A stretch of 64,000 bases of DNA from Elysia marginata (lineage: Eukaryota > Mollusca > Gastropoda > Plakobranchidae): positions 101,758 to 165,757 of the forward strand of contig BMAT01013534.1 in assembly GCA_019649035.1 (NCBI GenBank). The letters are read 5' to 3'. Below the pieces are notes generated by a model. It was not told the origin of the DNA and made no database searches. It worked only from the letters and a program-made list of their open reading frames with translations. The stretch's first letter is position 1, and every line of letters starts with the position of its first letter. A program made the position numbers and the translations under genes. Below are positions 37,346 to 46,936 of this stretch, one piece after another.

Positions 37346-37817
37346 TTTATTATTGTAACAGCAGCAAGACAAAATGAGATGAGTTGTGATATTTTACATT
37401 TAAAAAATTGACAGTTGCTATCAAAGAATCAAAATTTGAATAAAAAATGTCTTACTTTTCATTTTAAAAAGTTACTTTCCATTAAAAAATTATAATGCAT
37501 TTAATCCCACACAGCCCTAAACGCATTGGAATGATGGCTAGAAACATGATATATTCAAGTAGGACAGGAGGTTGGTTGGCGATTGAAAAAAATATGTTGT
37601 AATTTTAAACTTTTAAACATGTTTTCCATCATTTTGATAAGGAAGATCCTTGCAAATTCCCTACCTTCCACATGCACTGACATAGTTCACAATCATGATA
37701 TTAAAATAATCTGTTCGCTGCCATTGAGAGCTTTTAAGGACCTTTCAAACAGTGAATATCTCTATATCTCTCTACATGTCAAAAGTCCTCAATAAGACTC
37801 ATCGCGATGTTGTTAAA

Positions 37818-40031
37818 TCAGGAGATCGGTTGCTGCGCTTGGTTGTTGTGTTCACGAAGATTTAGCTCATCCATCTGCCTCACGAGATCTCTACGGAAGT
37901 CTGCATATCTGGGAATTTCTGTGGACAGAATAAAAAAACATTAATAGTTATTTCAAATGTACATTAACCCTAAGAAGTCATTATGTTTCTCATTCATACC
38001 CATACATTTATTCATTGGATTTTCTTTCGTACGTATTTTTTTATTGTTAATTCTGAAGTTTTGTTGTTTTCTTTAATTAAATAACGGTAAAACCTTATCA
38101 TAAAACGATAAAAAATCCCATCATCACACAAAATTGAGCAGAAAAAAATAGGGGGAAGTCATGAAACTTCGACAAAATTGTTCAAAATGATTGGCCATCC
38201 GAGAGTAAAAACGCTTTTAGATGAAACAGAACTTGTTTTTCCGGAGTTTATATCTTAGTCAACGCTTTCTATTCTAAAATTCGAAAGGTTAACAGTTGCA
38301 TTATTTTGAAAAGTTTTTGCTTAAGTATATCCCAAGCAACATGTGCTATTAAAACATTTAAGAGTCTACCCGACTTCTCGGAAAAGTATCTACATAGTTT
38401 TTTATTGGTACATTACTACGAAAAGAAGGAGGGATACGGTGAGTCAAGTTTTATACTGGTCAATTAAGCAATGTGAAAGGCAATGTATATTGAAAAGAAA
38501 ATGAGCTAAAACTGGGCAAAATGTTCAGATATTTTTCATCATGATAAATATCCATATTGTAAGCCAAGAAAAAAACTATAAATATGAATTCTTTGTTTAT
38601 CAATTAAATGTGGAAAATAATACCTATAATGAAAACTGTTTATACAACCAACCCTTTCAGCTAAAACACAAATCATCTTTTATACACAAGGTTAAAGAGC
38701 TAGTGTTTATCCTATAAATTGTGTGCCTTTCTCTGTTTCCTTTGATGATGTAGTTAAAATAAAACTTTCTATGTTACTGCTTTTGTTGGTGGTTTTTGAA
38801 CTATTAGGCCTGTTATTGCAATCTGTAGTCTTGGTTGTATTCATAAATGTGTTTCTATTAGCAGTGAACTTGTCACAATGTAAACTATTTTATATGTAAA
38901 CTATGTTGATCGTATAATAAAGAGTTTATATTAAATAATATGGTCGCGTTTACAGGTTTTTAAATCCCTGTTTGGTCTTTCTTTATAGTTGTTGCAATCT
39001 GTTAGGACAAAACTCTCAGTGCTTTAGTGTGTCAAAAAAATCACAGTCATGCTTTCTCGCCAACAGTTGCTGGCAAAGAATAAAGCAGGCAGATGTCATA
39101 AAAAAAAAAATAATTTTAAAACTAGTGTACCCTGCAGATGGCAGACTGCACATGCGGTGGTCAATGGTTCTGAAAAGGCCTTCACCTTAAAAAATGGAAG
39201 AAAACTTGACAAGCAGGGCCTATGGGCCCTTATGCCAAAACGGAAGAAAAGTGACACCCAAAACCTAATTCAAGAATATTCATCGGTGAGGATCTTAGGT
39301 TTTCAATCCCGTCCACCTTGTATCTAAGCTAGATATAGGCCTAATCTGTCTTCTAACTTTGGGTATAATTCTTGATTAGTCTATATTAGATTTTAGATTT
39401 AAGTCACAATTTTAGACATTTAATCTTAATTCTAGACCTAGATCTAGATCTAGATCTAACTAGATTACAAATGTAAATGTCGAATTGAACAAATGAAGTT
39501 GGGAATCTGGCGAAAACGTAAAGAGTGAATCGTATTAATAATGTGTGTGACAAGTTAATTTTACTGGTTATGGCACAAATAATGATGATGATGAAGATAA
39601 TAATAATAATAAAATAATAATAGTAGTAATAATAATAATGATGATAATAATAATAATCATAATAATAATGATAATAATATCAGGCTGATTTTGGGAAAAC
39701 AAAAATTTTGCTTGAATTATTTCCACGTTTTTCCCGTCAACAGAAAAAACAAGGATCATCATAAACTGGACGTACCATTACTAACGTTATGACTGTGAAC
39801 GCCAGGGCGTTGTGGTCCCATGTTGCGACACAGCCTTGTTCCATCCCATAGATAAAACTTGTCCTTGTTAGGATCGTGCAAGGTCCTTGGTCCAGGGAAG
39901 TATTCTCCAGTTGCCCTGGTCTGGGTAGACAGGCGGGTTTTGTATGTCGTGGACGTTGGTGGGTCCCATTCTCCCAATAGATTTCCCCCATACGGCAACC
40001 CAGGGATTTGGGTTGTCAGGGTGTTGGGATC
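37818..40031 (-). CDS. unidentified gene, last two coding exons
   Basis: Exon A (40031-39776, 85 codons plus one base) lies between a pyrimidine-rich TTGCCTAG acceptor and a GTACGT donor. Exon B (37918-37818) starts after a CCACAG acceptor and ends at TGA. Exon A in phase 0 leaves one base that completes a Glu codon at the start of exon B, giving ...RPGVHSHNVSN then EIPRYADFRRDLVRQMDELN to the stop. Exon A is rich in Pro, Gly, Thr and Tyr, with YLWDGTRLCRNMGPQRPG near its end, suggesting an extracellular or secreted domain. I do not recognise the family. A second frame of exon A is also open to a stop at 39868 and would join a possible donor at 40512 (GCA|GTAAGT); the choice of frame rests on the phase match with exon B. 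Confidence 0.45.
37950..39770. other. probable intron of the unidentified gene
   Basis: AT-rich sequence with an impure TAA/GAT repeat at 39.58-39.69 kb and a cluster of overlapping AGATCT/TCTAGA motifs near 39.43-39.46 kb. A lysine-rich plus-strand frame at 39.05-39.32 kb has no recognisable family. Confidence 0.35.
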
Positions 40032-40511
40032 CTAGGCAAAGAAGGGGAGACAAACGTTTAAGAAAACACATTCTCTTCCTGATTTCGAGGTGCTCATAAC
40101 ATACTGTTTTCATTCGCTAAGAGTTTATTTACACTATCTATCTGTAAGTCTTAGAATGCACATACAACGGTTGAAGTTTCATGGTATTTCCGTTGTATGA
40201 ATTTAATATACTCATGGCTTATAATATACAGCTGTTTGGAGTTTTATCAAGATGGAAAGCAGAAATGCCGGTATTTTAGAGGGATTGTCGGGATTGGGTT
40301 AAAGGGGTGTGTGTCCGCAAAGAAAACAGTCGGTTTTATATCTCTAGTTCTTGCATCATCCCTTCAGTCCCACCCTGCTGACTGGTATGAGTTTTATGGG
40401 GGGGGGGTAAAAGACTTGAGATCATTGAGATTTTATTTTAAATTACGAAAATTCCCTTAATAAAAGACTAACGCATGTAAGACAGAATTACACAAAGAGA
40501 TGTAAACAACT

Positions 40512-40860
40512 TACTGCAGGGTCCTTCGTTTGAGGACACATAACTCATGTTCCAACCATATCCAGACACATTCGAACTTGTACAGTTGGACTGACTGAAT
40601 CTTTGACGATGCCCGTCTTGTGTAGACCGACATTCCTGTCTCCTGTGTCTGCCTTGTGTGGAGGGACCCTTACAGTTGGGACTGTCGAATCTTCGAAAAG
40701 ATTTCTGTCTGTTATTAGAGGACACATAACTCCTGTTTCAATTTTGTTCAGACACAGGTAAACTTCTCCAGCTGGGCTCATCAAAATTTCGCGATTTTGA
40801 TAATCACCTTCAGCGGACAGACATAATAATTGCATTTTCATATACCCGTCTTGTGCGGTC
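40512..40860 (-). repeat. degenerate ~180-bp tandem duplication
   Basis: gaggacacataactc appears near 40538 and again near 40720, and accompanying strings (cttgtgta/cttgtgtg, agtccaactgta/agtcccaactgta) also recur. The unit ends at a strong GTAAGT donor on the minus strand (40513-40512 side). It may therefore be a duplicated exon upstream of the unidentified gene, but the frames are broken by stops between copies. Confidence 0.55.
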
Positions 40861-40890
40861 TGTCTCAGGTTGTTCCTGGCCTCTGAGCCA

Positions 40891-41073
40891 CGCCAGTTCC
40901 TGCTCTCTGACCCACACCTGTTCCCATTCTCTAAGACGCGCCAGTTCCTGTTCTCTGACCCACACCTGTTCCCATTCGAGGCGCGCCAGTTCCTGTTCTC
41001 TGACCCACACCTGTTCCCATTCTCTGAGGCGCGCCAGTTCCTGTTCCTGTTCCCGTTACCTGAGACACGCCAG
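40891..41073 (-). repeat. coding-compatible minisatellite (48/45/48/36-base units)
   Basis: cgccagttcctg recurs at 40891, 40939, 40984 and 41032, and cgccag again at 41068. All spacings are multiples of three although the unit length varies. A 200-codon minus-strand frame passes through it, reading repeats of NWRASENGNRCGSE; another minus frame reads WVREQELARLREWEQV. No stop interrupts either frame inside the array. The function is unknown. Confidence 0.85.
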
Positions 41074-41214
41074 TGGGCGAACTCATTCAAGCTTTGTTTG
41101 GGAAGCTGACGTTCGTGCCGAGTCCAGTTTGTCGAGTGTTGGTGCCTAGTGAAAGGTCTTTGCCAAGGCCCAGTAAAGCTGTCCCGGGTCAAGGTGTAGG
41201 GTGGAAGTGGAGAG

Positions 41215-41233
41215 NNNNNNNNNNNNNNNNNNN
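41215..41233. other. assembly gap (19 N)
   Basis: A short gap at the edge of an (AG)n tract that runs to about 41252. Confidence 0.99.
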
Positions 41234-41299
41234 AGAGAGAGAGAGAGAGAGAGGAAGAAACGGTTGTCATAAGAAATTATACTCAATATAATTTTTTTA

Positions 41300-43700
41300 T
41301 GCTGAAATTGTTGGCCCAAAGAAGTATATATCAAAACCCAAGCAGAAGTCTTTGAATTCGATGAATTGAAATTTAGACAGTAATAAAGCCCGTTTAACTT
41401 GAAGCGTATCCCGGAAGGAAACTTTTCTACTCTCACATGGTGTTTTCCATAGGAAACTTGTCGGTGAAGGTGATAATAACGACATAATTTTTTAAACTCT
41501 CCTCCCCAGAGATTAAATATCTTTCACTCAACAAAGATGTGTGAAAAAATGCAAGTTTTAATCAGATTATTATTAATCGCCAATACTATGGGTATTAAGA
41601 GGAAGTTGTATGAACAACTCGTAGTTTGGTTTTATTTACGACTAATTTTGTTTTTTTTTACGAATAAAAGATTTAAACATCTCTGGCACACCTGTTGTAC
41701 ATGCATGGGTTGTCGAGGACTGTTATTCGACGAAGAAACACGAAATATTTCACTCGTTTGTTGGTCAAAATTCCTTTTACATTTCCGCTGTTTCCCGTAA
41801 TAACTAAACATACAAGAAAAAAGGAACAAACGTACAAATCGTACTCAAAAGTTTCAAAGTCATAAAACATGTCAACAAAAAATATTTCAAACTCGAAATT
41901 CACAAATAGTAGGCTTTATAAACTAACTGCTGTATTGCAAAGAAAAGGAGGACTCGCCAGCCTGGCTTAATTATACTCGAAATCATAGGCCTAATGTTAG
42001 ACAATTTGATCGAAATGGAAAAGGGCAGAATTTAACAATAATCATACAATAATCATAGATGCCGAATTCATATGTGCAACAAATAACATTATAAATATAA
42101 TTATGAAATACAGCTTCTTTAAACATGTACATATCCTCTAATCCTCTCTAAAAAAACTCAACTCCACACGCGTAAAGAATGTCTTTATATGATGGTTTTC
42201 CAGTTTCGCTGCAACGAAAAATCTCTGATTGACAAACAAAATTGAACAAGATTTGATTGCTTGATTGATTCAGGCTCCGAACAAGATTTATTCACCCCCA
42301 AATAAGAGCGATAGCTTATCGCCACTAAGTTAACAATCGATCTTAACCCTCTATGTGTTCCCTAAACATCAAGCTTTCTCTTGAGAACAAATACTAAGTC
42401 TTATACGAGATCAACATGCGACACCTTTAGGGTTAAACATGTTACTCATTCTACAATAATAAAGAATGATCGTGCGACAAAGGTTAAAAGCTCAGCAAAT
42501 CTAAACAAAGCAGTGACTGTGCAGTAGAAACAAATAAGAGAAGAGGTCGCATTCACAAGCAAAAGGTAAAATAGAGGAAGAAAGAAAAGGGGGGACAATG
42601 GAAAGAGAAAGCGGTAACGACACATACTCAGGCACACAATGAGGTTGACACGGGAGAAAAGGGACCTAATACTATAATACCAGCGCTGGACTCATAACCC
42701 TAAAACAATCTAAATACAAAAGAAAGGGAGAGAACAAAAAAGAGAAGACAGAATAGGTGAATACAACTTCACTCGAACAAAGTACCACTGCACAGTCGCT
42801 ATTGCAAAATACAAATCGACCTAATTAGCTAATTAAATTAAGAGGTAAATTAAACTCTTACCAGGCAAGAACACACCCCGACCAAGACTTTCTGTAGTCT
42901 TTCACAAAAATGCCATTGGTAATCAATATCATATAAATCATACAAAGCAAAAAAATTACAATCCACAAGTCATCAATCATAGAGAGGGTTGATATACGTG
43001 ACATAAGTCAATCACATTTTTTTTTTAAAGCACTAAGTACCTGGCGCCTAATACTAATACGACCCTGTATACTCCTAGATTAGCTTATTGCTTTACAGAA
43101 CCACCCTAATCAGTGTCATCTAAGGATTACCTCTTCAAAAATAATGTGCCAAATAGCAATAGAGGGTGAACCATCACTCGCGATGTAATCATTGCAATAG
43201 ACAGTCACATGCACAATCGAAACATCTCCATTAGCATGATGAATTGTTGATCAAACCTCATGAACAAATCACATCACTTCAGATGCAAATTATTGGAAAT
43301 TCATACATGTCATAAAAAATTCGTTCTGCACCAAATCAAACCATGAGTAATCAGATCATGAGTACGAATAAACAACACTGTCTATTAATTGTTATTCTAC
43401 ATGTATGTTCATGAATTGGCCTCTGGCCTAATAAAACTATTGAATTGAATTGAATTGAATAGAATTAATTCAATTCAACATATCGTTGTCACAGATTATC
43501 GTATGGAGCCGGTTAAACTATGCAAGTAAATATTCTTAGGCTCAAATGCATATTTAAGCCACATAGTCACATTTTACAAGCTATTAGCAATCTCGAATTC
43601 GAAGCCGGACAATCCAAGTTTAAGGGGAAAATTTAAAGTTCACAGATATTTTTCTAAGCTCACTACGGGTCCCTCACAGAAAGGCACTATTCTTTAGCAT
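41300..43700. other. region without recognised gene, ending in a (GAATT)n tail
   Basis: No supported exon was found. At 43437-43461 the sequence ggcctaataaaactattgaa runs into repeated TTGAA units. Such short repeats after an AATAAA are common 3' tails of invertebrate non-LTR elements, so the preceding 1 kb may be a LINE 3' untranslated region on the plus strand, though no coding part is visible. Confidence 0.35.
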
Positions 43701-43708
43701 CTTTGTGT

Positions 43709-44053
43709 CTAGCTATCTAGATTAGCGACCTCACTGGCTTTGAATAGAAGTGTCAGGCGACACACATGTCTCTCCAGCTCACAGACCTGTGACTCGTTGT
43801 CAGTGACAGCATCCTGTTGAGGCCTAGAGATCTTTAATCGGCACCTCCTCACTAGACCATCGGCACTGGAGAACACTTCGGTGACGCGAGCCAGTCTCCA
43901 GTCATTGCGACACACATTATCATCACGAAGAACCACAACATCTCCCACTTCGAGATTTGGTTGCCGCTGGCACCACTTGCGTCGAGTCTGCAGTGACGCC
44001 AAATAGTCACACCGCCAGGCCTCCCAAAAACGGTCAGATAAATGTTGCACCAT
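43709..44053 (-). pseudogene. BEL/Pao pol C-terminal domain remnant
   Basis: It carries RFWEAWRCDYLASLQTRRKW and LEVGDVVVLRDDN, typical of the domain that follows the integrase in Pao-type elements (called DUF5641 in domain databases, from memory). It is in a different frame from the integrase piece just upstream. Confidence 0.75.
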
Positions 44054-44174
44054 CCTTCATTGTTTTCACAGAACCAAATCCTCCTTTTGGAACACGCCTG
44101 GTGGGGGAAGAATGCTTGTGGATTTCGTGGTCAGGATGTGGTTAGGAGTCAAAGGAAGGGGGCCAGTAGGATCC

Positions 44175-44932
44175 TCAAGGGATTCCACCGACAGAGGACG
44201 TGAGTTGGGGGGTGGCCATTACCTCGTACATCAGTGTCCTAAGGGAGAATGTTGTGAGGCGGCTTTCAGCTGAGGTCATCAACCCGCCCAAGATGCGTCG
44301 AGCGGAACGAATTATCCGTTCCCACACACCTCCTGCGTGACTGGCAGCGGGAGGGTTAAAAACCCACTCACATTCTAGAAGAATGGCCTTGAGACTGTCC
44401 CTGTCCATTTCCTTCCAGGCGCGGGCTAGTTCACGTGAGGCTCCGACAAAGTTCGTGCCCCGGTCACACCTGATCTGCCGAACTTGCCCCCTGATAGCTA
44501 AAAGTCGTCGCAGTGCACGATGACAGGGTCTGTGGAGATATTATCCAACACTTCAATGTGGACAGCGCGCGTTGACAGGCAGATGATGATCAGTCCGTAG
44601 CGCTTAAGCGTTTTTCTTCCTTCTTTGACAAGAAAAGGCCCAAAACAATCGATGCCACAGTAGGAAAAAGCAGACTACTCAGTGATACGTTCGAGAGGGA
44701 GCTCGGCCATTTGTTGATGAAGAGGGGGGCGTACAAACGTATGCATTTGATGCATCTCTTGATGGTACGCATTACCACACGTCGAACACCGATGATCCAC
44801 ATCCCTCTGGCTCGAAGTGCATAGATACTTGTCGTTCGTCCGAAGTGTTTCCTTTCCTGATGACAATCCTCCACGATAAGGGCCGTCAAGTGACTATCAC
44901 TAGACAACAATACAGGATGCAGTGTTTCGTCA

Positions 44933-44977
<45 letters not shown>

Positions 44978-45009
44978 AGCATTACGTCTTTTGACCACAA
45001 TAAGACCAT
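44175..45009 (-). pseudogene. BEL/Pao integrase remnant
   Basis: The upstream part (44590-45009) has SHLTALIVEDCHQERKHFGR and the two-Cys pair of the zinc-binding domain (RCIKCIR). The downstream part (44175-44408) has ECEWVFNPPAASHAGGVWER, the end of the catalytic core with its glutamate. The central part of the core is broken between the two. Confidence 0.8.
44935..44976. repeat. (TC)n microsatellite
   Basis: A pure TC tract of about 42 bases lying inside the integrase region. It produces an Arg-Glu run in the minus-strand frame and interrupts the pol frame. Confidence 0.98.
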
Positions 45010-45454
45010 CGGTCCTACGATGACAGCCTAGCTGCTCCATGGAGTTGGCAACAGCCTTGGAGGGTTTTGCCAGAAGTTCCTGCTGGATGAGAGCAATGAG
45101 ACGACGTTGTGCTAATGCTTTTGCTTCCAGGATGGTCAGATTCTCCCCCTTCTTGTTGGCTATGCATTGCATGAGCAGCCCCACACCTCTCAGGAGGCTG
45201 GACAAGGTAGAGGAGCGTCGGCACCGTTCTTCAAAGGTTGTGGAGTTGCGTGATGCGGCAGAAGTGGTACCACACATCGTAATATTGGTGTCTAAATCCA
45301 AGGAGATCTTGGTGACAGGATAGGGGACCTCCTGTCTCCAAATGAATTTGGGTCCACGGAAACATATTGTTGATGGAAGGTCACGCGCATTCTTCCCACG
45401 AGACGCTAGATCTGCAGGGTTGTGATCGGTGGCGACATGAAACCACTGGCTCGC

Positions 45455-45739
45455 TTATGTAAAATTAAGGATCTTGCTGACTCTGTTGGCAATAAACACG
45501 GGGAACTTCTTTTGGCTGTTGGAGATGTAGGCCAACACTATTTGACTGTCAGTCCAGAAACAGTGGTTTAGATCTACAAATGCCAATTGCGTCTGCAGGA
45601 ACTCAGCTATCTTGACAGACAGCATTGCAGCCTTCAACTCCAATCGTGGAATTATTACAGTTTTGAGAGGGGAAACTCTGGCTTTGGCCCTAACTAAGGA
45701 GCAGTGGATTTTCCCATCGACATCCGTGAGTCGCAGGTA
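45455..45739 (-). pseudogene. BEL/Pao RNase H remnant
   Basis: The frame carries RLELKAAMLSVKIAEFL and HCFWTDSQIVLAYI, the RNase H-like block that follows the reverse transcriptase in Pao-type pol. It is separated from the upstream FSDASELGYG block by a stop at 45740-45742. Confidence 0.75.
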
Positions 45740-46749
45740 TTAACACTGTCCGTACCCAAGCTCGCTAGCATCGGAGAAGTGATGCAATTCAGCTTTCACA
45801 GTTTTCTTAAACTTTGGAGGAATGAAACTGTGGGGAATTTGAATACTTTGCAATGACTTTAGGCTCTCTATCCACTGGAGCCACTCCCTTTCCACATCAC
45901 AGGTTACAGAATCATCCCAGTCTGCAGCCCCTCTACATACCTGCTGCAGTAGTACTCTGCCCTGCAGGATTACAGGTGCAATAAAGCCAAGAGGGTTATT
46001 CAAGGACGCTATAGTGGATATCATTCCTCTCCTCTTTGCGGGCGTGGTCTTCACTTCCTTGGAGAATATAAATTTATTGTGGTCAACACGCCCTTGCAAG
46101 CCTGAAGTCCTTTTTACTGCTGGGGCCTCGTCGGCACCAATGTCTTGCATCTCACTGCTGGAACACTCGCTAGCTGGGAACTGACTCAAGAGTTCTGCGC
46201 TGTTAGATATCAACTTATGCAAGTGCAACTTGCCCTTGTGACATAGACGCATAGTTCCTTGAAGGTCCTGGCAGCAGTATCCAAATCATCCTCTGCATGC
46301 AGTCCGTCGTTAACATAAAAGTCCGACTTTAAGAATTCTGCTGCTTGCTGGTCCTCCTCCGTGTAGTCAGTAGCGAGTCTCTTCAGTCCGTAGTTCGCAC
46401 ATCCTGGAGAAGACGTGGCACCAAACAGACGGACCTTCATTCTGTAGTCTACTCCTGATAAATCTCCAGGCTCCCACCAGAGAACTCGCAGGAAATTGGG
46501 TTGCACAGGAGTGACGTAGAATTGGTGATACATTTTCTCTACGTCACATGAGAAAGCAATTTTGCCTTTACAGAAGCGGCATAGGACACCAATCAAAGAA
46601 TTAATTAGATCTGGGCCTTGAAGAAGATGCTCGTTCAAACAGGATCCTTTATATTTTGTGCTGCAGTCAAAGACTACCCTAATTTTATTGGGGTTTTCGC
46701 TCATTGTACACTCTATGATGAGGAATGTACCATTTGGGTACAGTGTCAA
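45740..46749 (-). pseudogene. BEL/Pao reverse transcriptase remnant
   Basis: Two overlapping frames (46749-46210 and 46252-45740) together cover the reverse transcriptase: VVFDCSTKYKGSCLNEHLLQ, KMYHQFYVTP, RMKVRLFGATSSPGCANYGL and FYVNDGL. The usual FYVDD catalytic pair reads FYVND, so one metal-binding aspartate is lost. A frameshift lies at about 46.21-46.25 kb. The second frame continues through the connection region to FSDASELGYG. Confidence 0.85.
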
Positions 46750-46759
46750 TGTCGGCTTC

Positions 46760-46892
46760 AGGTACCCTTTCTATTTTTATAACCTAAATTTCTGTGTAAA
46801 ATGTTTGTGAAAATGGAGTTCGCAATATGTGGATTTTCTTTTACTACATTTGGTTGTTGGTTTTTGTTTTGTTTTGTTTTGTTTTTTGTGTT

Positions 46893-46936
<44 letters not shown>

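Larger units (their letters stand above)
43709..46749 (-). mobile_element. BEL/Pao LTR retrotransposon, broken pol region
   Basis: Minus-strand frames in order match the pol polyprotein of Pao-type elements: reverse transcriptase, RNase H, zinc-binding and core integrase, and a C-terminal domain. The order is right but the reading frame changes or stops at least at 46.21-46.25, 45.74, 45.45 and 44.6 kb, and a TC microsatellite lies at 44.94 kb. Upstream, no gag or protease was recognised, and I found no flanking long terminal repeats. This is an old, inactive copy lying between the unidentified gene and POLR1A. Confidence 0.88.

Noticed and set aside
39049-39327. 92-codon lysine-rich plus-strand frame
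   Set aside because: No acceptor or family support; it lies in the probable intron of a minus-strand gene.
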